Shown here: in pieces, positions 51,572-62,694 of the stretch
Numbering within the stretch: the first letter of the stretch is position 1
Layout of the letters: each line of letters opens with the position of its first letter
Source of the DNA: Arcuatula senhousia
Taxonomy: Eukaryota; Mollusca; Bivalvia; Mytilida; Mytilidae
Assembly: GCA_963971305.1 (NCBI GenBank)
Contig: OZ020304.1
Coordinates: 17,094,103-17,158,102 of the forward strand
Direction of reading: 5' to 3'
DNA: 64,000 nucleotides
Notes under the pieces: model-generated
What the model saw: the letters and a program-made list of their open reading frames with translations, nothing else
Told to the model about the DNA's origin: nothing
The model's database searches: none
Program-made: the position numbers and the translations under genes

Positions 51572-51630
51572 TACCCATAATGCTTGAGTGTTAGTGGCGA
51601 GTTGGGGAAGTTCCGGTTGTCAATGTCAAC

Positions 51631-54027
51631 ATGGCATCCAAAGCATCAAAAGGGACTTTTTTGACACCGTTGCCTAAGACGCCTCAAACATACAAAGATA
51701 TTAAAACCTTAAATCTCAAGGAGCTTAAGGCCTTATGCAAAGATGCAAACATCCCCACGGAGGGTATAGGCAGGGATGCCCTTGAAATTCTATTTGCGCT
51801 GGAAGTGGGAATTTCTACTTCTGGTTCCAAGAAAGACGAGGCAAACCAAAACAATGCCGATTCGGGGGTATTTTATAACTCCTTTGTCATAATCATGCAA
51901 ATATTTATGAAATGTATCATGCTAATACTTTGCCTAGTAAGATTATAAAGCACAAAAATAAAAAGCATCAAACTTTTGTCAAACAGTCAAAGCCTCCCTG
52001 TCCAAACAGAATTTAAGGTTTATACATGGATGGGGCATGAACATAAACACGTTAGAGATAGCTATAAATAGACCATATGTACAAGGAGGTTGATATAAAT
52101 TAAGGACTTACAATGTAGGTCCTTGACTCATTCCAATCTGACAATATGCCTATCAAGGTTGTGATTCATAGTGTTTTATTTTTAAAACATTCAATAATTG
52201 ATAAAGGTAAGAAGTTAATGGTACATGTATGTGTATAAAAAGAGTTCTTTATTAGATTATAAATTTATGTTCGCCACAGCATAAACTACAAATAACACAC
52301 ACACTTGCAGCTATACATGGGTCAACACAATTTACTTGACATGAACAAAAATTAACCTAAATACACTTTATAACATGTAATTTACTATTTGTAAACATAA
52401 ATATTTCAGACATTACAAAAGAGCCTTCTAGACCCCAGACAGTTGAAGGAGTTCTACAGTCTGACTCCCACTAATGTGATAAAACAACCTGGATGGAAAA
52501 AGGACATTTCAGGTAGTAATTAAATTAATTATGATCAGAGGATATAGGAAACTGTTGTTTTGACATGTTTTCTGTCATCTGTCCTTCACAAAGTTTGATA
52601 AGGAAACTTGGTATACGATGTACACATGATGCAGTTGTGCATACTACCAGTACATGTAATTTTGAAGAGGGAAAGGTTGAATAAATCATTTTTGTGGGCA
52701 AATTCTAACTTAAATAGTTTGCATTTCCTCCCCTTTGGGTTGTTCACACACTCTCCATTTCCCTTCTTATAGTATTAAAAACTTTATTTTAAAATAAATT
52801 ATATCTAATATGTAAAGCATCGGCTTCACAACAAGGTAGACCAGGGTGCCTTATTGATTAAAAATGATTTCTGATATTATGATGATTTGAAACTCTAATT
52901 TCAGGTCTTCCAGATTTAGACGTATCTGTGGTAAAAAGTTATCTAAAGAACAGTAAAAAGGAGGAGTTTAGTGCTGAGTCACTCAAGCGGTACAAGACTA
53001 CACGTGCATATGAGCACATAGAGGCAAATCATATTTGCAACATGGCGTTCAATGGTTTGGCCAAGAGTAATACTTTTTGTGTGGTTAGAGCCAGCTGTCT
53101 CCCCTCCCAAAGTGGTGATGATGTGAAGATCAAGTACCTTCATGTCATACTCGACAAGTGGACTGGTGAGCCATACGGAGGGTTCTGTACTTGTACAGTT
53201 GGGTAAGGTGTAAGCCATAAGGCCACTGTTTTTTTTATTTTTAATTTTACAAACTTATCCAAAAATATTGGTGGGTAGGAGAAAGGAAAAAAATTAAAAG
53301 AAATTCCAGAAAAAAATTAGGTCTGACAAAAAAAATAAAATACTATTTTGTGTCAAAATATCTAGCAAATTTATGTTTATTCAGTAATAAGCAATTAGGT
53401 ACCAAAGGGGCATCCAATTATCATTTGTCCAAAATTTTGAAGACAAAACCAAAAAAAAAGGAAAAAGACAAAGACAACACAAAGGAACAAACAACATAAA
53501 ATAACAAAAAAAAACACAACTGAATGACAACTGGCTACACAAACTCAAGTTGCAACAAGAGTGAACCCAGGTGCTTCGGAAGAGTAAGCTGTTCTTGTCT
53601 GCTATAGCGCACCCTTTATGTTACCAATCACTCATTCAGCAAATCAAACAAGTGAAGAAACAAAATCAACAAAGCACTATGACAATCCAACATGTTGAAT
53701 GCTAGATGTATATGTTTTGGCTTAATTTTTTTTTTTTTGTACAGTATGATTTTTGCATGTATGAACTGATCTAATTGATTTTGATACACAAATTGTGTAC
53801 AACTAATTTTATAGAAAAGTGTTAAAATAAGAAAAAAATCCTTGCTCAATATTTATATTCATGATGTCCTTTTCTTTTTTTTGTATGAACTTTAATTAGG
53901 TTGGGACAGGCATGTTCGCATATTGGAGCCTTGCTTTTTCTCTTGGCGGAGCATGTTGCAACTGGGAAAAATTTACCAGATGATGTTTCTGTCACTGAGA
54001 TACCAGCCGCTTGGAAAGATCCTAAAT
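51631..54027 (+). pseudogene. SAP/SWIM-domain gene, C-terminal part missing
   Basis: Exons 51631-51867, 52410-52512, 52905-53202 and 53900-54027 join in phase with GT-AG borders and give 255 residues. Exon 1 starts at ATG (MASKASKG) and carries a SAP-like helix pair LNLKELKALCKDANIPTEG. Exon 3 ends with FCTCTVG and exon 4 starts LGQACSHIGALLFLLAEH, together a SWIM-type CxC..CxH zinc finger. This order is familiar from multicopy invertebrate proteins in which a YqaJ-type nuclease follows. After the last donor (54028) no further exon appears before the inverted repeat at 54447, so the nuclease part is probably deleted. A family A repeat sits in intron 3. The exons themselves have no stops. Confidence 0.65.
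53395..53640 (-). repeat. Family A dispersed repeat
   Basis: TAGGTACCAAAGGGGCATCC, AGAGTGAACCCAGGTGCTTC, AGAGTAAGCTGTTCTTG and GCTATAGCGCACCC, minus orientation. Confidence 0.6.
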
Positions 54028-54554
54028 GTAAGTACACGATTAAAATGGATAATGGCCAAAAACTGAATATTAAGTTAAATTTGGTATAACCTTAATTTTC
54101 ACATAGTGCATTGTAGTACATGTACATGTATCTGTGTATTTTTTTATACTTTTAATGTATGAAAAATATTGTTATATACCAAGAAACGAAATATTTATTG
54201 TGATAACTTGAGTAAACATTGATGGATTGTTATAAAATTTTTATATAACGTTTGTAACCATGAAAGGAAGGGTCTAAAACCAGTGTTTTGACAAATCTGC
54301 TGTAGATTGATTATTGTTCATTGGAATTTAAAAATTCTTTTTATATTGAATTCCTTACTAAATTCTGTCAACTAAATGTGTCAAAGGTTGTGATATATAT
54401 TGCACTGTTACTTAGCTGAGTCATCCATATTTGTCAACTAAACCGGAACTTCCCCAACTCGCCACTACAGCTGGTGTATTATGGGATACTCTGAAGCTCT
54501 CTATTTAACTAAGGTTAGTGAAAATAATAATAATACAGTAGGACCTACAATATC

Positions 54555-57500
54555 ATGGAAGTTAGTAATAAGAAAAGAAAGCCAAACTGGACTGAGGCAG
54601 AACTTTCAGCACTGTCAGAGGGTGTTGCCAAAAGTATAAATGTCATTAAAGGGAAATTTTCCACATCACTAACAAATGATGCCAAGAACAAGTGCTGGGC
54701 CTCCATAACTCAGAGGTACATGACATGTCCACGTAACAGTAAAAACAGGGTTGGCTTTTATTTAAATCTATATACATGTATGAAGACTAATTTTTGTTAG
54801 CTGAAGTGGCAGATTAAAAAGAATAAAAATATTTTGAAAAAAGAATTCGGATAAAAAAAACAGCCTTCATCCGCTTTCAAGTTAAATGTTTGGTACATGT
54901 ACATATATGTACACGTGTACATGTTCCTATTAATGTTTCAAAGATCAATTTCACTTGAACAAAATAAAATCAGTGTCACGTAATTACATACAAGTACATG
55001 TATTATCCCTGCATTAAAATTCATTTTTACATAAAATTTACCTTTTTTTGATAGTGTCAATGCAGTAAATCCTTCAGAAGTCAAACGTGACATAGCAGAT
55101 ATAAAGAAGAAATGGCAAGATGTACAGAGTATAACGAAAAAGAAGGAGGCTGCTCGTGTAAAGGCTGTGAAGGCCACAGGTGGGGGACCCCCACCTGAGG
55201 ACTCCAGTAGTTCGTGGGAGAAAGTAGTATGTTTACATGTATATATGTATAACTAAGGATTTTTCTAAATAATCATAGAAATAACTGGCATAAAAAATAA
55301 ATATACATATATATATATATATAATACATTACTTGAGTTATATTGTAAAGCTATTAAGAGGCAAAAAGGATTCTGATTTATTAAATTAAATACAGAAATC
55401 CAAACATTTAAAATAAAATATCGGTACATTAGCAGGTTATCTCAGAAACCTCCAAAGGCAAAGACAAAACAGACAACACAAAAACATGAAATTGGCTTGT
55501 AACAATTAAACAATCATTTTACAACCTCCCCCCCCCCCCCCCCATTTAAAATAAAATATCGGTACATTAGCAGGTTATCTCAGAAACCTCCAAAGGCAAA
55601 GACAAAACAGACAACACAAAAACATGAAATTGGCTTGTAACAATTAAACAATCATTTTACAACCTCCCCCCCCCATTTAAAATAAAATATCGGTACATTA
55701 GCAGGTTATCTCAGAAACCTCCAAAGGCAAAGACAAAACAGACAACACAAAAACATGAAATTGGCTTGTAACAATTAAACAATCATTTTACAACCTCCCC
55801 CCCCCCCATTTAAAATAAAATATTGGTACATTAGCAGGTTATCTCAGAAACCTCCAAAGGCAAAGACAAAACAGACAACACAAAAACATGAAATTTGCTT
55901 GTAACAATTAAACAATCATTTTACAACCTCCCCCCCCCCCCCCCCCCCATTTAAAATAAAATATCGGTACATTAGCAGGTTATCTCAGAAACCTCCAAAG
56001 GCAAAGACAAAACAGACAACACAAAAACATGAAATTTGCTTGTAACAATTAAACAATCATTTTACAACCTCCCCCCCCCCCCCCGGACTTTTTTTTTAAT
56101 TTGTATTCTAATTTTATATCCTTGTAGGAATTTATCTATTCCATGTGACATCATACATGTCACTGTCAGTTAGGTATGTATGGTGTTATACATGTATTTG
56201 TTGACATTTTTATTTAAAAAGCCAATTTTATACACACTGTAGCTTTATATTGAAAAAAAATATGTAAATGTAACATGTTCTTTCTAGAATTATAAATACT
56301 GTATTTTTCAGATTATAGGAACCTTTACAAAGACGATGATAGAAGGAATAGAAGGCGGCATTGATACATCAGCCTCACATGTAACACCATCTTCATCTTC
56401 AAACTTGACTTCATCATGCAGTACATCATGTAGTAGGACTTATGTCACTTTAGATGGTTTGTAAATTGTATAAATGCCCTTAATATAAACATGTACAAAT
56501 GTATGTACCTTAAATATATAATCATATATATGTTTCAGACCATATGAATATCTGGACCATACATATATACTCATATGGTCTGTCAGTATGGGTATGGTTA
56601 GATATGTTTGTATACTCGACTCATATTGCTAGAACTGGCCAGACAAGATAAGTATTTGGACCATATGAGTATTTTTCTTATTATTAACCATTTTTCCAAA
56701 TTGTTGTTTAAATAAATACTTTTGGAAGAAAGTCTAAAAAGTCTAGTGTCTAACAAACTAAATCATCTATCAGCCATTTTTATTAGCCCTGACCCGACCG
56801 TATGCCTATGGTCCAACCATATGATCATAACCATATGCATATAGTCCAGATACTAATATGGTCTGGAACATGTTAAGACACTACAATGTAAGTGAAAAAG
56901 CATATATCATCTTTCACTTCTTGTAGACCATAAATATGTCCTCCATATTTTTCAAAGATGCATGCATATTTTAATGAAACAAAAAAAAAGAAAAAACAAA
57001 TATGTTTTGTGTGATGGAGGGCCATTTAGAGGCATGCAATCCAAGTTTTATACGACCGCAAATTTTTCTATGAAAGGTGGTATAAATGTATAAAAAAAAT
57101 CAAATGTGCATAGAATGCATGGGTCAATATATATATGTACATGTCACTTTATAATGTATTTTTATTTTCCAGATCTTTATAGTAGACCTTCAGAGGAGAT
57201 TTCCATTGAAACTGTGTGTGAAACAGCAGAGCCATCACATGAATGTTTACAAGGTACTACAAATTCCATTACATATATAGGTTTAATGAAATCTAGTAAA
57301 ATACAAGACCTGATCAAGTAATAAGAAATGGTATAATCCTTTGCCAAATTATATCAAATAATATTTTTGCCCAAAATGTCTATTGAAAGTCCAGATGACG
57401 CAGTGTTAAAGTAAATTCTCCATCAATAATTTTGAATAATGTATGATTTTCCACTAAAAGGCCTCTTTATTAACTTATCTTGCCTCTTAACATTTTGTTA

Positions 57501-59344
57501 ACAATCTACAAGACCTTTTAGTGTCATTGTATGAAATGATTGGTAACTTTATTTTGAAAATGTTCAAGAAAAATGATATGGACTTAAGAGTGCACTGTAC
57601 CAAAAACTCTTCCTATTGAAAACAATGCTATTTTGATAAAAAGTCATATTTTCTCTCTGTCTTAATATTAGAATTTCAAGTTCTATTTTCTTATCATTAG
57701 AAACTAGAATGTATATATGGATATTTTTTCCAGGTGCAAAACTCCATGGTCCCATTGCTTTTCCGGGACAAAAATCTATGTTTAAGAAGGCAATGTAAAT
57801 TCTCGTTTTTTCCTTAATTAATTTCAACAAAATAAAATATCTTTTTACAAAAGTGTAAAGAATTTTTTCTCGTGTTTCGTATGTGAAACAAAAACGTTAT
57901 TCATTGTGCAGCATTTCTACAAAAAATTTTTTTTTTATTTACAACCACATGTAAAAAGCGCTGTATTATCTTCTGTATTGCATCTTCCCTTCACAGGCGA
58001 TGACTTCACGCACATACCTATTTGGTACTATGTAACCTTAAACCCATGTTTTTTCCCTTTTGTTATTTTCTAGAGCCAGGTATAACTGCAACACAAGATG
58101 GAAATGGTTTCAAAGAAAACAACAAGAGAAAGAAAAAAGGTATACCAGTATAAGGACTTTTAGACTAAAACGTTCAGGGTTCAACATGTTGCGCTCGGCG
58201 AAGCTTTTTATTATTCGTAAAAAAAAACATGGCTGCCGTGGCTAAAAATAGAACATAGTTCTAAATTGCAGTTTTTTTGCAAGTAACTGAGTTACTCGTA
58301 AATGGTGACAGATATCAAAATTATCATAGAGAGCAAAAGTGTTCAGCACCTCAAGATCTACCTGCCCTGAAAATTTGAAGAAGATCTAACCACCCTTGTT
58401 GGAGTTGTTGTGTTTTTTCTTGATTTTTTTTTCAAATTTTGTATTATTAAGCTCAATATCCCTAAAACTATTAAAGATATTTGAGAAATTTAAATTGCAT
58501 GTTGTTAAGCACATAAAGATCTGCAAAATCTGTAATAGGGTCAAAGTTGTAGGACCCCTACTTTAAGGAGTTATTCCCCATAGAGCATCAAAATTGTTCA
58601 TTTTCACAACCTTTCCCCATTGTATTTGCAAACAGCTAAAGCTAGAGAAAAACTTTAAGTTAATTACAATACACTGTACTATTTACTTAGATAGTTAAGC
58701 CCTACAAAAATTCAATATGATGGAAGTTTTTTATCGACCCTTTATAGAAGTTATGGTTCCTTAAATGTCTAAATATCCTCTTTATGCCTTACAGCTGGCA
58801 ATCTGTTGAAAAAATATACATGTAAAGCTTTTGATTGCTAAAATGTTCAACTAATTGAACTCGATACTTTAATGAATAAAGTTAATCAATGTTGTCAGAT
58901 GACCCCTTATTAAACTTATAAACAGTATTCTCAGCAACAACTAATCACAGCTTCTTGATATTTGGTATACACGGCATCCTGGTGGGAACCCATAACATGG
59001 GATTTGATTTCAGGTCGTCACTCACCTACTTTCTGTTTATTGAAATCCAGCCATTTTTGACTTTGACAGATTTTTTGTCTTTGGTTCATAATATAACATT
59101 ATAAATTCTATATCTTTCAGATGTGAGCTGTGATAATGAAGTTGACCGTTTTTTTAGTTTGGAGGTGAAGAAGATGGAAGAATTGGAGAAGTACAGGGAC
59201 AAGAAACTCAAGCTGATGCACAGTATGGTTGAAGAGCAAAAGAAGTCAACAAAAGCTCTGGAAGAAATCAGAGATTTATTAAAGGGAGAACCGAGGCATA
59301 CTTCATTCTCTGTGTCTCCCATAATAAAATTTAGTGAATGTTAA
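54555..59344 (+). CDS. Myb/SANT-like DNA-binding protein of a Harbinger transposon (NAIF1-like)
   Basis: Six exons join in phase: 54555-54715, 55055-55226, 56312-56456, 57173-57253, 58074-58139 and 59121-59344. They give 282 residues with no stop or frameshift. Residues ~8-100 form a Myb_DNA-bind_5-type domain: KRKPNWTEAELSALSEGV, GKFSTSLTNDAKNKCW, DIKKKWQDVQ, KKKEAARVK and the hallmark TGGGPPPED. A Ser/Thr-rich middle and a charged coiled coil (VKKMEELEKYRDKKLKLMHS) at the C-terminus follow. In PIF/Harbinger elements this protein binds the transposon ends and brings in the DDE protein. The gene is convergent with that transposase, stops 73 bp apart. Introns carry a poly-C tandem array, a MITE and a repeat-cored element. 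The intact frame suggests recent activity or selection. Confidence 0.85.
55405..56084. repeat. Five tandem ~134 bp units separated by variable poly-C tracts
   Basis: Each unit runs from CATTTAAAATAAAATATCGG through AGCAGGTTATCTCAGAAACC, GGCAAAGACAAAACAGACAA and CTTGTAACAATTAAACAATC to TTTTACAACCTCC and a C run of about 7 to 20. Units are nearly identical (one TCGG/TTGG and GGCTTG/TGCTTG variants). The middle part resembles the core of family A. It lies in intron 2 of the Myb gene. Confidence 0.9.
56534..56876. mobile_element. ~340 bp MITE with CAGACCATAT inverted repeats
   Basis: TGTTTCAGACCATATGAATA at the left corresponds to the inverse of TAATATGGTCTGGAACA at the right; both continue into ATCTGGACYATA. 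CCATATG-type motifs recur in between. Located in intron 3 of the Myb gene. Confidence 0.55.
58165..58935 (-). mobile_element. Chimeric repeat-cored element fragment
   Basis: The left border GCGCTCGGCGAAGCTTTTTA is the inverse of the 5' end of the 48.6 kb element. The interior (ACATGGCTGCCGTGGCTAAA, CCTCAAGATCTACC, GGGTCAAAGTTGTAGGAC) is the inverse of the ~500 bp satellite of the 37.2 kb element. No terminal hairpin is present. Located in intron 5 of the Myb gene. Confidence 0.6.
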
Positions 59345-59416
59345 ATTGTTTGTTTTAAAGAAAAAAGAAAAAAAGAACAACACATTATAGAATAACCCGT
59401 ATGTTAATTTTTATGT

Positions 59417-59633
59417 TCAAAATCTTTGAATGAGTCTTCTCCTGATGCCCCAAGCTGGTGTCTGGTTGTTGTTAGCAATCACATCTTGGTGGCACCGCAG
59501 TTGAATCTCATCACAGTCTGGAACTGGAAGTTTGGCATCCACAGCTTTATTGTGTAGCCTGAAACAACTCTCTATCATCTTACAACTCTTTGGGGGTCTG
59601 AACTGAAGACTACCTCCAGTTTTGTGAAGACAC
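59417..59633 (-). CDS. Harbinger transposase terminal exon
   Basis: TTTTACAG precedes CLHKTGGSLQF. RPPKSCKMIESCFRLHN and GIRRRLIQRF before TGA match the C-terminal part of HARBI1-like proteins (CxxLHN region). Confidence 0.8.
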
Positions 59634-59907
59634 CTGTAAAAGATATATGTTTTAGCATTTACATTGTGGTTTATTTATAATTTTTTTTAGCATTTACATG
59701 TAACATTAGTTTACAACAATGTTGCAAGAAAAATGCATATTTTTTTTTTTTTTATAACCAAACATTGGCTGTAGCTGATAAAAAGAAACCTTTACTTTTT
59801 AATTTAATTTACTTAACATTCAATTTTTTTTTATCCAACAACAAATTGTATTTTGATTATTATCCTAACAAACAAAGATTATAAGAATCTAACACCGGTG
59901 TTAGGGC

Positions 59908-60026
59908 AAGATAAGGAAATCTCCGACACCACGAGGGTAAGATTTCAAGTCTGCAACGAGGCTCTGCCGAGTTGCAGATGTAAAGAAATCTTACCCAAGG
60001 GTGTCGGAGATTTCCTTATCTTCCCC
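59908..60026. repeat. ~118 bp near-perfect foldback in a transposase intron
   Basis: AAGATAAGGAAATCTCCGAC at the left pairs with GTCGGAGATTTCCTTATCTT at the right. Inside, GGTAAGATTTC pairs with GAAATCTTACC, and CTGCAAC..GAG with GTTGCAG. A palindromic TAACACCGGTGTTA lies just outside at 59890. It looks like a foldback MITE. Confidence 0.7.
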
Positions 60027-60350
60027 TAATCATCGGTGTTTGATTATTTTTCTCACTAAACCCGTAAATTGTACAACGTGGATTTGTTTACAAAACATAG
60101 CGACTATGACGTAAACAATAGAGTTACGTCCCTTGGAAACTGCACGAGGCTATCTCACATGGGGTGGTGTGAGACAGAAAAATCTCACACCGCTAAAAAT
60201 AGGAACTGTCCTGTCCAAAAAGTGAGAATAGATTTTTCTGTCACTGAGACAAATATTCCTTGATTAATTTTATTCTACCCTTGAGGGAACTGGGAAAAGG
60301 TGATAATTTAAATGTTAATGGTTTGATCTTTTCTTTTGAATAGACCGTAC

Positions 60351-60605
60351 CTAAATCTAGCTTTCAACACACCAAAAGCTCTTTCAATGACATTTCTAGT
60401 TTTGCAATGACTCTTGTTGAACCTAACTTCCTGTTCATTCTGTGGATTCAAGATTGGCGTCATTAACCATTGTTTCAAAGGGTAGCCATAGTCACCAAGA
60501 AGCCAACCATTATTGGTCCTTTCCATTATGTCAGGCACATTTGAATTGACTAATATAAAGGAGTCGTGTGTTGCTCCTGGCCATCTCACAACGATGTTTG
60601 TAAAT
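60351..60605 (-). CDS. Harbinger transposase exon with second Asp and Glu
   Basis: ATGTTTCAG precedes FTNIVVRWPGATHDSF. It contains LLGDYGYPLKQWLMTP (second Asp) and RNVIERAFGVLKARF (Glu). The donor is TTTAG|GTACGG. No stop in frame. Confidence 0.85.
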
Positions 60606-61079
60606 CTGAAACATTATTAATTAAATGTGTTTTTATTTGTATTAAAAAAACAATTGCCATCAATGCTTTTATAAATAATTTTTGAGATAGTAAAAATGAT
60701 ACATTGTTGCACCTGCACCATCTTTGGACTAATTGCTGGAGATCTGTTGACGTAGTATACTAACACCTATTTCAACTGAAATGGTCTTGTCCCGATCACA
60801 CAGGGAAAGTACTGTGTGTTGTGTAGGTTTCATCCGTGATGCAAAGAACAAAATTTATAACGAGCCTGGCTGATTGTAGAATTAATTAGAATACACATGC
60901 ACCTTTATCCTGAAATTAACCTGACCTGGAAATAGCAGATGTTTCAGAGTGTTTATGGAAGGGAAAGAGTTTTTACTTAAGTCTGCCTATTGAGTATTCA
61001 CAAAGAAAAAAATATTCCGCCATCTACCAAAATTAGAGGAGATATAGTGTTCGGATCCGTCTGTCTGATGCCTGTCTGT
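60606..61079. other. Transposase intron sequence, nothing recognised
   Basis: No gene or clear repeat. Confidence 0.4.
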
Positions 61080-61084
61080 CCAAA

Positions 61085-61660
61085 ATTATGATTACCTTCA
61101 GGTTGAAGTTAATTTACCATAAAGGAAGTTTGGTATCCTGAGGAAACTTTGTACACATATACACCAGAGTATTAGCAAACACAAATCATGATAACAGTTT
61201 TACCTGTTTCATCAACTTCATGGTAGATTGATCACATGAAAAGAGGGGGGTGTAAAAGTGGGTGGTAAAGGGTTTTTTTCGTGCATCGTGTTGAGCAATT
61301 TTTATTTCCCGTTCAGCCGTGCATGGAGGTTCATCGTGCATCGTGTTTCTCTATTTCATTTTTCGTTCATCGTGATTATCATTTTTTTATTTGCCGTTCA
61401 TCGTGATTGTCATTTTTTATTGGCCGTTCATCCGTGCACGTACCCCCCCCTTTACCACCCCCGTAAAACTTAAGTTTACCTACAGTTTGAAGTTACGTTA
61501 CCATGAAGGAAGTTTGGCACAATCATGAAACTTTATACACATACATCAGGATATAAACAAACAAAAATCATTATAAAATTGTGACGGTTTCATCAACTTC
61601 ATGGTTGAATGATCACAGAAGAAGGGGGTGTAATACGAAGTTTACCTTGTTAAAAAGTTG
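61085..61660. repeat. Tandem ~390 bp repeat split by a MITE
   Basis: TTACCTTCAGGTTGAAGTTA, AAGGAAGTTTGGTA, CATCAACTTCATGGT and TGATCACA recur after about 390 bp (61475-61640). The first copy is followed by the 203 bp MITE at 61260-61462, so the true unit is ~190 bp. Confidence 0.5.
61260..61462. mobile_element. 203 bp MITE with 8-bp target duplication and internal minisatellite
   Basis: Ends GGGTGGTAAAGGG and CCCTTTACCACCC. Flanks GTAAAAGT (61252-61259) and GTAAAACT (61463-61470) agree in 7 of 8 bases, as expected for hAT-type insertion. Inside are about six GTTCATCGTG/GTGCATCGTG units each followed by a T-rich spacer. Confidence 0.6.
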
Positions 61661-61982
61661 AAAAGTATTTACCATGAAGGAAGTGAGATATCATTATAAA
61701 ACTTTATAAATGATTTATTAAAAAAATCATAATAATTACTGTATATTATACTTCACATAATTAAGTTTCCTGAATATTGATTGGTCAAACAGGAGAGAAT
61801 AATTATATTGTATACTCTTGGAATCAACTTCATTGTTTGGTGATTGCGGGGAAAAATAAAAGTTGCGAGATGGGGCATTTTGTCTTTTGGACATTGTCTT
61901 TTTAAAACATAATTTATATGTGAAACAAACTGGAATTGAAAAGGTTTGATTTGTGTCACTAAAACATTTTCCCAACTGTTGC

Positions 61983-62136
61983 AGGGGCGGATCCAGAGTT
62001 CAATGAAAAGGGGGAGGGCGTAATTTCAAAAACTGTCAAATTTTCATCATTCATGAAGTAGTTCGGTCAATTTTATACAAAAAAATTTAAATTTCTCAAT
62101 TAAATTGTGCGTATGCCCCCTCCGGATCCGCCACTC
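61983..62136. mobile_element. Small hAT-type MITE (GGCGGATCC ends)
   Basis: CAGGGGCGGATCCAGAG at the left, CCTCCGGATCCGCCACT at the right. CAGNGGCGGATCCAG is a familiar terminus of hAT-derived MITEs in animals. G-rich and C-rich tracts flank an AT-rich centre. No target duplication seen. Confidence 0.55.
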
Positions 62137-62249
62137 ATCCATGGACACAATTTTTTTTGGACTAAGGTCGACCTTCTTTTAATTGTATGATTAAGAGTAC
62201 AATTATGTATATACACACATAAAGATTAATATTGAAACCATAAAGCTAC

Positions 62250-62586
62250 CTCAAATCGGCATCACAAATGGCTTGAACATTTATGGCATGGTACATCTTG
62301 CGCAAACATAGTTAGGCTCATCATCACCACCCATCCCTTGTATCGGGATCAATGTACCATCTATTGCCCCAATTACATTTGGAAATGAAGCCTTGTCAAA
62401 GAACCGTTCCTTGATCTTATTCAACACTCTTCTATCCACTGGCATATTTATGTTGTTGAGTGTCTGGCATATGGCATCTGTCACTCTAGTGACAATCCTT
62501 GACGACGAAGCCAAGGAAACTCCATGGATATCTGCCACTTCTGAGAGGTAGTCACCTTTTGCTAATATCCTCAAGGTTATCATTAC
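62250..62586 (-). pseudogene. Harbinger transposase exon with HTH and first Asp; frameshifted
   Basis: GCAAATAG precedes VMITLRILAKG. A helix-turn-helix-like VADIHGVSLASSSRIVTRV and FPNVIGAIDGT (first catalytic Asp) follow. One base is missing near 62303 in TTTGCGCAAG. The donor is GAG|GTAGCT. With the base restored the exon length fits the phase of the next exon. Confidence 0.8.
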
Positions 62587-62694
62587 CTATTTGCAATTAA
62601 AATAATAAATGAATGCGGCCCTCTGTGCAGTGTTAAAAACACGTAAATAGGATGATATATGTACGTGTGCACTTTATTTATTTAATTTAATTTA

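Larger units (their letters stand above)
51567..54500. mobile_element. 2.9 kb unit bounded by inverted repeats
   Basis: AGTGGCGAGTTGGGGAAG then TTCCGGTT at 51593-51618 is matched exactly in inverse at 54447-54472. Outside this 26-bp core the same spacing leads to CCCATAAT and TTCAG-like sequence on both sides, so the inverted repeat spans ~50 bp. Between them lies the SAP/SWIM gene. No target duplication was found. Read as the termini of a DNA transposon derivative; alternatively the right arm belongs to the adjacent Harbinger gene pair, whose Myb gene starts 55 bp further on. Confidence 0.5.
59417..62586 (-). pseudogene. PIF/Harbinger DDE transposase (HARBI1-like), one frameshift
   Basis: Exons at 62586-62250, 60605-60351 and 59633-59417 join in phase once a single missing base near 62303 is allowed for. 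They give ~269 residues against ~350 for HARBI1. The DDE residues are visible: GAIDGT, LLGDYGYP and VIERAFGVLKARFR. Family landmarks ITLRILAKGDYLSEVADIHG, VRWPGATHDSF and NKSHCKTRNV fit. The frameshift lies between GDDEPNYVC and MYHAINVQAICDAD. The first exon (N-terminal ~80 residues) was not found; a splice acceptor precedes VMITLR. The gene converges on the Myb-like gene, the usual partner. Transposases of this family cut and paste DNA at TWA targets. Unless the frameshift is an assembly error the copy is inactive. Confidence 0.85.
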
